Positions 15,811 through 27,403 of a DNA stretch of 54,004 nt are shown here, piece by piece. Every line of letters starts with the position of its first letter. The first letter of the stretch is position 1. The DNA lies in assembly GCA_036675265.1 (NCBI GenBank), contig JAKFFJ010000029.1, positions 1 through 54,004 on the forward strand, read 5' to 3'. A program made the translations under genes and the position numbers. The notes below the pieces were generated by a model. The model was not told the origin of the DNA, did no database searches, and worked only from the letters and a program-made list of their open reading frames with translations. The stretch comes from CAMPJU01 sp036675265. Its GTDB lineage: Bacteria > Pseudomonadota > Gammaproteobacteria > Xanthomonadales > Xanthomonadaceae.

Positions 15811-18800
15811 GGCAGCAACACGCCACCGTCGATGATGCGGATGTTCAATCGTTCGGTTCCCACTGGCTCGTCGTCTTCCAGGTGTGGCGGCTCGAGGCCC
15901 GCGTCGCCTTCGGCATCGGGTTCGATGGGTGACTGCAGCGACGCCAGGATCGCCACGATGCCGTCGGGCATCGCGACCGCGTTCGGGTCGACCAGCGTCA
16001 GCGCCTCCGAGTTGCCCGGCGCCTGGACGAACACGTAGTTGCCCGCGGTCAGCCCGCTGCCCTCGATCGCGTAGCGCCCCGCTTCGCTTTCGGCGGTGGC
16101 GGGCGTGGTCCAGGCCAGCGTGCCTTCGGTTGCTTCCTCGAGCGATTCGTCCGCCACGAGCCCCTCCACCGTCCCGCCGAGTCCCGAGGGCACCTCGCCG
16201 GCCGGTCGCGTGGTCGGTTCGGCAAGGTACGTCAGCGTGGCCGGCGTGACATCGGCCGTGGCGGTATCGGTGGTGTTGAAGCTGTAGTTCCCGGCGTCCG
16301 CGCCGTTCGCGGCGATGTCCTCCACGGTCACCGTCTTGTCGTCGCCGACGTTCTTGTCGTCGAACGCGGCTGTGCCGGAGAACGCCAGGTCGTCGCCGGC
16401 GATGGCACCGGTGGCCGCCAGGGTGGCCGTGGCGGCCGTGGTGCCGTCATAGACCTTGTCGGCCGCGGTCGCGTCGACGGTGATCGCCTTCGGAGAGATG
16501 TCGGCGATGTCGGTATCGGTCGTGTTGAAGGTGTAGTTGCCGGCGTCCGCGCCGCTGGCGGAGACGCCCACCGTCACCGTCTTGCCGATACCTGCATGCT
16601 TGTCGCCGAAGACCGCCGCGCCGGAGAACGCCAGGTCGTCGCCGGCGATGACGCCGGCAGCCGCCAATGTCGCAGTGGCCGACGTCGTGCCGTCGTAGAC
16701 CTTGTCCGACGCCGTGGCGTCGACGACGATCGCCTTCGGGGTGATGTCGGCGGTGTCGGTGTCGGTCGTGTTGAAGCTGTAGTTGCCGGCGTCCGTACCG
16801 CTGGCGGAGACGCCCACCGTCACGGCCTTGCCGATGCCCGCATGCTTGTCGGCGAAGGCTGCGGAGCCGGAGAAGGCCAGGTCGTCGCCGGCGATCACGC
16901 CCGTTGCGGCCAGCGTCGCAGTAGCCGCCGTCGTGCCGTCGTAGACCTTGTCGGCCGCGGTGGCATCGACGGTAACCGCCTTCGGGGTGATGTCGGCGGT
17001 GTCGGTGTCGGTCGTGTTGTAGGCGTAATTGCCCGCATCCGTGCCGCTGGCGTTGACACCCACGGTCACGGTCTTGCCAATGCCGGCGTGCTTGTCGCCA
17101 AACGCCGCGGTGCCGGAAAAAGCCACGTTGTCGCCGGCGATGACGCCGGTTGCCACGAGACTCGCGACAGCCGACGTCGTGCCGTCGTAGACCTTGTCCG
17201 ACACCGTGGCGTCGACGGTGATCGCCTTCGGAGAGATGTCGGCGGTGTCGGTATCGGTCGTGTTGAAGGTGTAGTTACCGGCGTCCGCGCCGCTGGCGGA
17301 GACGCCCACCGTCACCGTCTTGCCGATACCTGCATGCTTGTCGCCGAAGACCGCCGCGCCGGAGAACGCCATGTCGTCGCCGGCGATGACGCCGGCAGCC
17401 GCCAATGTCGCAGTGGCCGACGTCGTGCCGTCGTAGACCTTGTCGGAAGCCATGGCATCGACCGTGATCGTCTTTGGTGTGATGTCGGCGGTGTCGGTGT
17501 CGGTGGCGTTGTAGCTGTAGTTGCCGGCATCGGCGCCGCTCGCCGCGATGCCGGTCACGGTGACGGTCTTCGCAATCCCAGCGTGCTTGTCGCCGAAGCT
17601 CGCCGCGCCCGAGAAAGCAATGTCGTCACCCGCGATCACGCCTGCTCCAACCAGCGCCGCGGCCGCGGCGGTGGTGCCGTCGTAGACCTTGTCGGTCGCT
17701 GTCGCGTCGACGGTGATTGCCTTCGGGGTGATGTCGGCGGTGTCGGTATCGGTCGTGTTGAAGGTGTAGTTGCCGGCGTCCGCGCCGCTGGCGGAGACGC
17801 CCACGGTCACCGTCTTGCCGCTGCCTGCATGCTTGTCGCCGAACGCCGCCGAGCCGGAGAAGGCCAGGTCGTCGCCGGCGATAACCCCTGTCGCTGCAAG
17901 CGTTGCCGTGGCTGCGGTCGTCCCGTCGTAGACCTTGTCGGCCGCTGTCGCATCGACGGTGATCGCCTTCGGGGTGATGTCGGCCGTGTCGGTATCGGCC
18001 GCGTTGTAACTGTAGTTGCCGGCGTCGCTGCCGCTCGCCGCGATCCCTGTCACGTTGACGAGCTTGCCGGTGCCGGCATGCTTGTCGCCGAACGCCGCCG
18101 AGCCGGAGAAGGCCAGGTCGTCGCCCGCAATGATGCCTGTTGCCGCCAGCGTCGCCGTGGCGGCCGCCGTGCCGTCATAGACCTTGTCGGCAGCGGTCGC
18201 GTCGACAGTGATCGCCTTCGGGGTGATGTCTGCCGTGTCGGTGTCGGTCGCGTTGTAGCTGTAGTTGCCCGAGTCCGCGCCGCTTGCGGTGATCCCGGTC
18301 ACGGTGACGGTCTTGCCGATGCCCGCATGCTTGTCGGCGAAACTTGCCGAGCCGGAGAAGGCCAGGTCGTCTCCGGCGACGACCCCCGCCGCCGCCAGCG
18401 TCGCCGTGGCTGCCGTGGTGCCGTCGTACACCTTGTCGGCGGCCGTTGCGCCAACGGTGATCGCCTTGGTCGTGATGTCGGCCGTGTCGGTGTCGGTCGT
18501 GTTGTAAGTGTAGTTGCCCGCGTCGGTGCCGCTGGCGGCGATGTCCTCCGACGTCACCCTCTTGCCGATGCCGGCATTCTTGTCGTCGAACGTCGCCGTG
18601 CCCGAGAACGCGAGGTCGTCGCCGGCGACGACACCCGTGGCGGCAAAGGTGGCTGATGCGGTGGTGTTGCCGTCATAGACCTTGTCGCCGGCCGCCAGGG
18701 CGACCGTGATCGCCTTGGCCGTGATGTCGGCCGTGTCGGTGTCGGAGGTGTTGAACGTGTAGTTGCCCGCGTCCGCACCACTCGCCGAGATGCTGCCCAC

Positions 18801-21800
18801 CGTGACCGTCTTGCCCGTTCCCACGTGCTTGTCGGCGAACGTCGCGGTCCCGGAGAACGTGATGTCGTCGCCGGTGACCACGCCGGTGCCCGCCAGCGCG
18901 GCGGTCGCGTCGGTCGTCCCGTCGTACACCTTGTCGGAGGCGGTGGCACCCACCGTGATTGCCTTCGGGTCGATCGTCAGCGTCCCGCCGACGAAGGTGA
19001 GGTCGTAACCGAATTGTCCCGAGTACAGTCCGCCGGCGAGCGTGTAGCTGCCGGCATTGCGCGCAGGCGAATCGCCAAGCGTGCCCTGCAACAAACCGAG
19101 GTCGAGTGTCCGGAGCCACGGCTTGGCCACGAAGCCCCTCGCGGCGTAGGTGGCACTCCCGTTCCGCGCGGTCCCGTCATACGTCACCGTCACGTCGTCG
19201 ACGTCGATGGTCAGCGGCGCCAGGAAGGCGCGCAGCAGCGGCGCCGTGTTGCCCTCGTGGATCTTCCACGGGCCGGCCAGGTCCCACGTCGCGAACGTGG
19301 CGGCGCTACGCATCTGCGCGGTGGTCTTGCCCGTGCCGGACGCGCTCGACGCCTGGCCACTTGTCTGCATGTCCCAATAGCTGTCCGCGGTGGTGCCGCT
19401 GGACGAACCCGCCAGCCCCCCCACCGCCGTAGCACCGGTGGCCGTTCCGGTGGAGTAGGTTTCCGACAGTGCGCCGCCGTTGCTGCCCACCAGGCCGCCG
19501 ACGAACGTGCCACCGCTGACTGCGCCGGTGGCGTAAGACTGCGAAATCGTCCCGTTCTGGTTCGCTCCCGCCAGGCCGCCCGTGTGGTTGCCGGACCCGC
19601 TCACCGTGGCGGTGGAGAAGGACTGGGTGATTGCGCCGTCGTTCCTGCCCACAAGCCCACCGGTCTGGGACGTGCCGGTCACCTGCCCGGTGCTAAAGGT
19701 CTGTTCCATCGTGCCCAGGCTGATGCCGACCAGGCCGCCCACGTTCCCGAGATCCCCGCCGCTCGCCGTAGCTTCCAGGACCCACGCGCGCTGGATCGTG
19801 CCGGCGTTGAACCCCGCCAACGCGCCGACCATGCCGCGCCCGGCCACGCTTACGCCGACCAGGCCCAGGTCACGCACCACGCCCGTATGGTCCAGCGTGC
19901 TGAAGAGGCCGACTCGCGAGGTGGCCGGGCGGTTGATCGTCAGGCCGGTCACTGTGTGGCCGAGGCCATCCAGCACGCCGGAAAACGCGCCCGGTCCGCC
20001 CAGCGGGGAGAACCCCATGCCGTCATTCCAGCCAGCCGTCGCGCTGGCATCGATGTCGTCGAACAGGGCGTAGTTCCCCGCCAGGCCATCGTTGATCGCC
20101 TGCAATTGCTCCACCGTCAGGATCGGGGTGTACAGCGCAGTACCGCCGTTGGCCACGAACACCGGCCCGACGTTGTCGAGCAGGTAGGGCGTCGTCTGGC
20201 TGGACTGATTGCCCCAGACCGCGGCATCGAACCCTGCGGGGAGCGCGGCGATCATCTGCGCGGTCGTCAGTCCCGTCGCGGTGGAGGTCCCGCGCCCGAT
20301 GCCGGGCAGGCCCGTCGTGTCGGTGTTCCAGTAGGCGTCGGCGATCAATGGACCATTGCTGTATCCGGCGAGTGCACCCACATCGCTGCTGCCGATGACG
20401 GTGCCTAGTGCGTAGGATTCTTCGATCATCCCGGCGTTGGTGCCGACGAGGCCGCCCACGCCGTTGTCGCCCTGCACCGCGCCGGCTGCATAGGCCTGGG
20501 AAATCGTCCCGCCGCTGCTGAACCCGACCAGCCCGCCGGCGCCGCTTCCCGTGCCGCCCGCGGTCCCGGTCACCGCGCCGGTGGCCCAGGACCGGCCGAC
20601 GCTGCCCCCCTGGAGGTAGCCGACGAGGCCTCCGACGTACACGGTGCCGCCCACGTCGCTCGTTGCGGAGGCGCCAGTGACAGTGCCGCCGTGCAGGTGT
20701 CCGACCAGCCCGCCCACGTAGTTCCTGCCGGTCACGTTGCCACTGGCCGAGGATCCGCTGATCGTCGCGAACCCGTTGGCGTAGCCGGCCAGTCCGCCGA
20801 CGTAATCCGACGAAGCGCCACCGACCGAACCCGATGCCGAAGACCCGGTGACAAGACCCGAAAGCTGGCCGACCAACCCGCCGACGTAGCCTGCCCCGGC
20901 CACCGTGCCGGAAGCCGTCGACGCGTCGATGGTGCTGCCGTCGGCGCTGTAACCCACCAGCCCGCCAACCGAGAAGCCAGTCGCACTGACCGAAATGTCC
21001 GCAGTCGCGCGGGAAATGCTGCCTCCATTCGTGCCCGCGAGGCCGCCCGCGTTGCCGCTGCCCGTGACGCTGCCGCTCGACACCGTGATGTCCTCGAGCG
21101 TGCCTTCGCTATATCCGACCAGCGCGCCTACCTGGTGTCCGCCTGCAACGGAGAAGTTCGCAAGCACCAGGCTCCGCACCGCCGCGCCCATGGCCAGGTG
21201 GCCGAACAACCCTGCGTACCCGTAGGTGCCGGCGTTCACGGCAAGCCCGTCGATGGTGTGGCCCGCTCCGTCGAGGCTGCCGGAGAATCGTCCCGCGAGG
21301 GCGGTGACACCCACGGGAATGAATGCCGAATTCCCCCAGACGTCCGCACCGCGCGCGTCGCGCGCGGCATCGCCGGTGGCGCTCGCATCGATGTCCGCGA
21401 GCAACCGGTAGTCCGCGCCCAGGTCCATCGCCATCAACTGCAGCGCGTGGACGTTGTCGATGTCCTGCTGCCATTCGAATGCCAGCATCGGGAGGGTCCC
21501 GCCGAACGCCGCCGTGCCGTTGGCCGCGACATTGTTCAGCCCGCCGACGTTGCGGCCGTTGACGATTACCCATCCGCCCGGGGTGTCCGGCGTTGTAGTG
21601 AACGTGAAGCCCGCATAGTTGGCGCTGTTGAACATCTGTGCGTGGGTCAGGCCGACGACGTTGGAGAGCGTGCCGCCGTTGTTGTAGACGCCCGTGGCCT
21701 GCGTGGTCCGTTCGGTGTCCCACCGTGCGTTTCTCACGGTGCCGCCATTGGCACCGACGAGGCCGTTGTCCAGCGTCGCGTTCATGCCGGTGACGGCGCC

Positions 21801-24266
21801 ACTGGCATGCACGTTGTCGATCGTGCCGTTGTTCACGGCCACCAGGCCGCCGGCGGCAACGGCGGCGGAGGTTGTCACGGCTCCGGTCGCGTAGGCGTGG
21901 TCGATGTTGCCGAAGTTGTTCCCCACGAGGCCGCCCGCTGCAAAGTCGGTGGCCACGGAACCGGTGGCGTAGGCATTGCTGACGGTCGACCCGAACCCGT
22001 TCTCCCCGACCAGGCCACCGGAATAGTTCGTGGTCGCGCTGCTGAGAACGTCTCCGCTCGCGTGCGCGTACCGGATCACTGCATCGCTCTCGTTGATGCC
22101 GACAAGGCCGCCAACGGCGTATGCGTCTGCAGCGTCCACCGCTCCGGTCGCAGCCGCATGCTCGATCAGGGCGGCCGCGCCCGTGCTGGTGCCAACCAGG
22201 CCACCCACCTCCGAGAACCCGTCGCCGGCGACAGTGACCGAACCGGTCACTCGCACGTTGCGGATTGTCCCGTTGCTGTTCACGCCCACCAGACCACCCA
22301 CATAGCCAGCACCGTTGCCTTCGACGACCACGGACGAGCGCACGTTCTCGATGAGGCCCCTGTTGACCACTGCGAGGGCGCCGACCACGTCCGTACCGGC
22401 GACCTGCCCCCCATCGAGGGTCAGGTTCCGAACGACACCAGTGCTGCCGATTTCACCGAACAACCCAGCGGTCGGGCGACCCGCGATCTGCAAGCCCTCG
22501 ATGGCGTTCCCGAGGCCATCCAGGACGCCTTCGAATGCGAATCCCGACGTGCCGATCGGGCTGAATCCAGCACCGCCGTTCCAGGTTGCGGTGTCGCCCG
22601 CGTCGATGTCGGATCCGAGGGCGTAGTACCCGTTGCGATTGCCTGTGATGCCTTGCAGGGTGGTACCGCTCCAGTCTCCCGCGACACCCAGGCTGTTGAT
22701 CACCGTATAGACGTTGCCGCCGATGCTCAGGTACGGATTGAGGCCCGACAGCGTGATGCGCGCCCCGCGGTTGAGGCTGTAGGTACCGCTGCCGGTGGCC
22801 GGATCGGCACCGTTCGCGGTGTCCGGGTTCAGCACCAGCCCGGCGTTGTCGCCGGTGGCGGTCAGGTCGGCATTGATGTTGATGTCGTTGCTGGCCGTCA
22901 GCGTCAGCGTGGTGTCCGCGTCCCAGGTCACCGCGTCGTCGACGTGGATGTCGCCGCTGCCGGCCGTCGCGCCCGTGGCGCTCTGGATCTCGACGTTGGT
23001 GGTGGCGAGGTTGGCCGACAACGCGGCGCCGGTGATGTCGCCTCCGGACGCGGCAACCGAGTAGTCCTGCGGGTCGATCAGCCAGTTGCCGGTGTCGCCG
23101 TCCGCGGCGAGCGTGGTGATTCGCGCGCTGTCGGCCACTTCCACGTGCGCGGCGGACGTCTCGATGAAGCCGCCGTCGCCGCCCTCGGGCGCACTGGCAT
23201 CCAGCAGGCCGTCGACGTGGGTGGTGCCCGCCTCCATGCCGCCGAGCAGGACGATCCGGCCGTCACGCTCGCCGACCGTGCGGGCCTGGACCAGGCCCGT
23301 GTTGTTCACCACGCTGGCCAGCACGCTGTCGCGGGCGCCGGCGGTCATCAGGACCTGGCCGCCGTCGGCGACGATCAATTCGCGGTTCTCGACCAGGGCG
23401 TCGAGCGCACTGCGCTCGACCTGCATGTCCACCAGTTGCTGGCCATCCATGCGCAGCGTCACGGCCGAGCCCGCGCCCAGCGCGACGCTGCCGAGCTGCG
23501 CGCGGATCGTGCCCTGGTTGGACACGTCGTGGCCGAGCAGCGCGACGTAGCCGCCGATCGCGGCCGTCAGCGTGCCGCGGTTGACCACGGCGGCCGAACT
23601 GTCGCCGCTGAAGCGCAGGGTCTCGCTGCCGAACGCGTCGTCCTCCAGGTCGAGCGTCGACGCCACCAGGCCGCCCACGTTGACCCGGGCGCTTTCGCCG
23701 AACACCACGCCGTAGGGATTGATCAGGAAGACCTGACCGTTCGCGTCCAGCCGGCCCAGGATCTGGCTGGCCTCGGTGCCGAGGATCCGGTTCACCGCGA
23801 CCGAGAGTGCATCGGGCTGCACGAAGGTGACCGTGCTGTCGGGACCGATGTCGAAGCTGTCCCAGGTCAGCGACAGCACGTCGCTGCCTTGTGTGATGGT
23901 CGTCACATTTCCGCTGCTGGCGATGTTGCCCGCGCCAGCGACGATGGTGCCGCCCGTGGGGCTCGCGTCAGGCGCCACGACGGGCGCGGTCGACACCTCG
24001 GGGGAACGCCGGATCGCCGGGATCGCAACGGGCGCGGACACCTCGTGGGGCACGACGGGCGCGGTAAACACGTGGCTGCGCTCGGTGGCCCACGCCTGCA
24101 ATGGCAGCAAGCCGATGCCCGCCAGCACGAGGGTCGCCCGCGTTGCGGTTTCCGACGCCGTGCGCCGCTTCCCGCCCCCTGCCTTGCCGCGCCCCCGCGC
24201 GAATTCGGCCACCACCACCCAGGCCTGGCGCGCATGGCTCCAGACAATGCGATAGACGTGATTCAT
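15807..24266 (-). CDS. giant TpsA filamentous-hemagglutinin-like adhesin with YDG repeats
   Basis: 2,819 aa. In order: an ESPR-type extended signal peptide (MNHVYRIVWSHARQAWVVV, cleavage likely after LQAWA), a TPS secretion domain (~100-360, with VNRILGTEASQILG and INPYGVVFGESA), and three tandem modules at ~545-875, ~950-1335 and ~1397-1655. Each module opens with a DIDA...LDGxGHxI block, continues with GLUG-type repeats (GGLVGxNxG) and closes with a W(D/N)...(T/H)AQM block. Then come an MBG-like domain, 11 YDG repeats (1769-2676, about 82 aa each), another MBG-like domain and an acidic tail. It should be secreted by the adjacent TpsB and act at the cell surface. RBS AGGGGGAA precedes the ATG. 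No toxin domain is visible at the C-terminus. Confidence 0.93.
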   Translation of the reverse strand: MNHVYRIVWSHARQAWVVVAEFARGRGKAGGGKRRTASETATRATLVLAGIGLLPLQAWATERSHVFTAPVVPHEVSAPVAIPAIRRSPEVSTAPVVAPDASPTGGTIVAGAGNIASSGNVTTITQGSDVLSLTWDSFDIGPDSTVTFVQPDALSVAVNRILGTEASQILGRLDANGQVFLINPYGVVFGESARVNVGGLVASTLDLEDDAFGSETLRFSGDSSAAVVNRGTLTAAIGGYVALLGHDVSNQGTIRAQLGSVALGAGSAVTLRMDGQQLVDMQVERSALDALVENRELIVADGGQVLMTAGARDSVLASVVNNTGLVQARTVGERDGRIVLLGGMEAGTTHVDGLLDASAPEGGDGGFIETSAAHVEVADSARITTLAADGDTGNWLIDPQDYSVAASGGDITGAALSANLATTNVEIQSATGATAGSGDIHVDDAVTWDADTTLTLTASNDININADLTATGDNAGLVLNPDTANGADPATGSGTYSLNRGARITLSGLNPYLSIGGNVYTVINSLGVAGDWSGTTLQGITGNRNGYYALGSDIDAGDTATWNGGAGFSPIGTSGFAFEGVLDGLGNAIEGLQIAGRPTAGLFGEIGSTGVVRNLTLDGGQVAGTDVVGALAVVNRGLIENVRSSVVVEGNGAGYVGGLVGVNSNGTIRNVRVTGSVTVAGDGFSEVGGLVGTSTGAAALIEHAAATGAVDAADAYAVGGLVGINESDAVIRYAHASGDVLSSATTNYSGGLVGENGFGSTVSNAYATGSVATDFAAGGLVGNNFGNIDHAYATGAVTTSAAVAAGGLVAVNNGTIDNVHASGAVTGMNATLDNGLVGANGGTVRNARWDTERTTQATGVYNNGGTLSNVVGLTHAQMFNSANYAGFTFTTTPDTPGGWVIVNGRNVGGLNNVAANGTAAFGGTLPMLAFEWQQDIDNVHALQLMAMDLGADYRLLADIDASATGDAARDARGADVWGNSAFIPVGVTALAGRFSGSLDGAGHTIDGLAVNAGTYGYAGLFGHLAMGAAVRSLVLANFSVAGGHQVGALVGYSEGTLEDITVSSGSVTGSGNAGGLAGTNGGSISRATADISVSATGFSVGGLVGYSADGSTIDASTASGTVAGAGYVGGLVGQLSGLVTGSSASGSVGGASSDYVGGLAGYANGFATISGSSASGNVTGRNYVGGLVGHLHGGTVTGASATSDVGGTVYVGGLVGYLQGGSVGRSWATGAVTGTAGGTGSGAGGLVGFSSGGTISQAYAAGAVQGDNGVGGLVGTNAGMIEESYALGTVIGSSDVGALAGYSNGPLIADAYWNTDTTGLPGIGRGTSTATGLTTAQMIAALPAGFDAAVWGNQSSQTTPYLLDNVGPVFVANGGTALYTPILTVEQLQAINDGLAGNYALFDDIDASATAGWNDGMGFSPLGGPGAFSGVLDGLGHTVTGLTINRPATSRVGLFSTLDHTGVVRDLGLVGVSVAGRGMVGALAGFNAGTIQRAWVLEATASGGDLGNVGGLVGISLGTMEQTFSTGQVTGTSQTGGLVGRNDGAITQSFSTATVSGSGNHTGGLAGANQNGTISQSYATGAVSGGTFVGGLVGSNGGALSETYSTGTATGATAVGGLAGSSSGTTADSYWDMQTSGQASSASGTGKTTAQMRSAATFATWDLAGPWKIHEGNTAPLLRAFLAPLTIDVDDVTVTYDGTARNGSATYAARGFVAKPWLRTLDLGLLQGTLGDSPARNAGSYTLAGGLYSGQFGYDLTFVGGTLTIDPKAITVGATASDKVYDGTTDATAALAGTGVVTGDDITFSGTATFADKHVGTGKTVTVGSISASGADAGNYTFNTSDTDTADITAKAITVALAAGDKVYDGNTTASATFAATGVVAGDDLAFSGTATFDDKNAGIGKRVTSEDIAASGTDAGNYTYNTTDTDTADITTKAITVGATAADKVYDGTTAATATLAAAGVVAGDDLAFSGSASFADKHAGIGKTVTVTGITASGADSGNYSYNATDTDTADITPKAITVDATAADKVYDGTAAATATLAATGIIAGDDLAFSGSAAFGDKHAGTGKLVNVTGIAASGSDAGNYSYNAADTDTADITPKAITVDATAADKVYDGTTAATATLAATGVIAGDDLAFSGSAAFGDKHAGSGKTVTVGVSASGADAGNYTFNTTDTDTADITPKAITVDATATDKVYDGTTAAAAALVGAGVIAGDDIAFSGAASFGDKHAGIAKTVTVTGIAASGADAGNYSYNATDTDTADITPKTITVDAMASDKVYDGTTSATATLAAAGVIAGDDMAFSGAAVFGDKHAGIGKTVTVGVSASGADAGNYTFNTTDTDTADISPKAITVDATVSDKVYDGTTSAVASLVATGVIAGDNVAFSGTAAFGDKHAGIGKTVTVGVNASGTDAGNYAYNTTDTDTADITPKAVTVDATAADKVYDGTTAATATLAATGVIAGDDLAFSGSAAFADKHAGIGKAVTVGVSASGTDAGNYSFNTTDTDTADITPKAIVVDATASDKVYDGTTSATATLAAAGVIAGDDLAFSGAAVFGDKHAGIGKTVTVGVSASGADAGNYTFNTTDTDIADISPKAITVDATAADKVYDGTTAATATLAATGAIAGDDLAFSGTAAFDDKNVGDDKTVTVEDIAANGADAGNYSFNTTDTATADVTPATLTYLAEPTTRPAGEVPSGLGGTVEGLVADESLEEATEGTLAWTTPATAESEAGRYAIEGSGLTAGNYVFVQAPGNSEALTLVDPNAVAMPDGIVAILASLQSPIEPDAEGDAGLEPPHLEDDEPVGTERLNIRIIDGGVLLP
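16239..18962 (-). repeat. 11 tandem ~247-bp YDG-domain repeats inside the adhesin gene
   Basis: Eleven in-frame units of 82-83 codons, each with KVYDG(T/N), a SGxAxFxDK(H/N) core, AGNY(T/S)(F/Y)N and an ADITPKAITV junction. Units differ mostly at a few positions; the first, second and last are the most divergent. Parts of units 7 and 10 are almost identical in DNA (see findings), which points to recent duplication or gene conversion within the array. Confidence 0.93.
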
Positions 24267-24403
24267 CCCCGTGTTCCCCCTGGCTGTGTCGCGCTTTCTT
24301 GCGCGACGAACGGGGAACCGATCTTACGGATCCCCTGCCCGGGAAACGTCACCACTCAAGCGTGCGGGACAACGTTTTCGTTAACTTTCATGAATCGGAA
24401 GGA
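24267..24403 (-). promoter_or_regulatory. leader region of the tpsA-tpsB operon
   Basis: 137 bp between the stop of the small exported protein and the adhesin ATG. It contains a perfect 7-bp hairpin with a 6-nt loop at 24288-24307 (GTCGCGC / GCGCGAC), about 22 nt upstream of the start codon, and a more AT-rich stretch around 24370-24415 where a promoter is plausible. I could not fix clear -35/-10 boxes. The hairpin lacks a T-tract, so it looks like a 5'-UTR structure rather than a terminator. Confidence 0.4.
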
Positions 24404-24916
24404 TCAGTCACAACTTTTTCCCGCGAGCGTCAGCGCAGCCGAATACAGCGGCACCGGCGCCAGGTCGCCGCTCGCGATCTTCTGCATCGATTCGTCGAGG
24501 TAGATGCGGGCGCGTCCCTGGCGATCGAGATCCGGCGGCGTCGCGTCGGCCGGCTTCCGCCACACGGTGACCACGGCGCGTTGCGACGGGCAGCCCGCCT
24601 GCGGCACCACGATTACGTCGTTGAGCTTCCAGCCGCGCTCGAGCGACGGCTTCGCCTTCGCGGGATCGACCAAGGCGGCGCGCTGCTGGCACGAGGCGCT
24701 CGTCCGCACCGCGCGGAAGTCGTAGGGCCGGGCCGCATCGCCGGTGAAGGTGCCCTCGAGCCGGGCGCAGGCCTCGGTGATGGTCCGCAGGGTGTGCGCG
24801 CTGCCCACGGCCTGGGCAGCGCCCGGCTTGCGCTCGATCTCGGGCTTCGGGGTCGCGGCGGTGGCAGGCAGCGCAACGGCCAGCAGGCAGGCGGGCAACA
24901 GGGGCAACAGGCGCAT
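24404..24916 (-). CDS. small exported protein of unknown function
   Basis: 170 aa. The signal peptide is clear (MRLLPLLPACLLAVALPATA), cleaving near ATAA. The mature part has four Cys (TEACARLEG, SASCQQRAA, QAGCPSQRA and GKSCD at the end), consistent with periplasmic disulfides. I recognise no named family. The ATG at 24916 is chosen because it gives the signal peptide; the open frame runs far upstream without coding sense. It lies 137 bp upstream of the adhesin on the same strand, so it could be in the same transcript. Confidence 0.7.
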   Translation of the reverse strand: MRLLPLLPACLLAVALPATAATPKPEIERKPGAAQAVGSAHTLRTITEACARLEGTFTGDAARPYDFRAVRTSASCQQRAALVDPAKAKPSLERGWKLNDVIVVPQAGCPSQRAVVTVWRKPADATPPDLDRQGRARIYLDESMQKIASGDLAPVPLYSAALTLAGKSCD

Positions 24917-24975
24917 CGGGGAATCTCCAGGCCGATTGGAAGCACGCGAGGCTGGCACAGCCGGGCTGAACGCGA

Positions 24976-25040
24976 TGTGGGAGCCGCCATGGCGGCGAAT
25001 CCCGGTGGGGAGGCCATTCGCCGCCATGGCGGCTCCCACA
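24976..25040. repeat. inverted-repeat (REP-like) element
   Basis: Two copies of a ~22-bp sequence (TGTGGGAGCCGCCATGGCGG and its reverse complement) face each other across a short spacer, giving a long hairpin. Each arm itself contains the palindrome GCCGCCATGGCGGC. It lies between a minus-strand gene and hppA. The form is that of an interspersed intergenic repeat; only one copy is visible in this window. Confidence 0.75.
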
Positions 25041-25168
25041 AGGGCTGTGCGATAGTCAGGGGATCGTTGCCGGGGGAGCGGCTGCGTCCCCGACGATGGT
25101 GCCTGCGTCCGCGCGGCCCCGGCCCGCGGCGTCCGAACGTCCATTGTGAACACCCTGGGGAGAGCTTC

Positions 25169-27238
<2,070 letters not shown>

Positions 27239-27246
27239 CCAGCCCT

Positions 27247-27271
27247 GGATTCCCGCCTTCGCGGGAATGAC
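27247..27271. repeat. short interspersed hairpin repeat
   Basis: ATTCCCGC, a CTTC loop and GCGGGAAT form a perfect 8-bp stem. This is the well-known class of short repeats that read as VIPAKAGIQ or HSREGGNPG when translated by mistake. It sits 8 bp after the hppA stop and just before the terminator. Confidence 0.75.
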
Positions 27272-27280
27272 AGGCGAGGA

Positions 27281-27307
27281 AGCCCCGCTCCGGCGGGGCT
27301 TTTTTTT
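27281..27307 (+). terminator. intrinsic terminator of hppA
   Basis: AGCCCCGC, a short TCCG loop and GCGGGGCT form an 8-bp stem followed by seven T residues. It closes the hppA transcript before ppa. Confidence 0.92.
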
Positions 27308-27403
27308 GCGGCGCCCCGGCGCGCCGCGTAGAATGCGCGCCCTTCCCCTCCACCCCGGACCGCGTGGCCATGCCACGCGCCGGCGCAGCACTGGACATCC
27401 CCC

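Noticed and set aside
16239..18962. A regularly spaced repeat array that could be mistaken for a CRISPR or satellite
   Set aside because: Units are ~247 bp, in frame, and encode a known protein domain with no short repeat/spacer pattern and no cas genes.
21900..24266. A C-terminal toxin (CDI-type) in the large TPS protein
   Set aside because: The C-terminus is an MBG-like domain with an acidic tail, no pretoxin motif, and no small immunity gene follows; the next gene is TpsB.
20691..24503. A 1,270-codon open frame antisense to the adhesin gene
   Set aside because: High GC and repeated codons on the opposite strand keep this frame open. Its product is Arg/Gly/Val-rich, has no recognisable domain, and runs against a well-supported gene. 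The same holds for the antisense frames at 16596-18656 and 18825-20408, which simply mirror the repeats.
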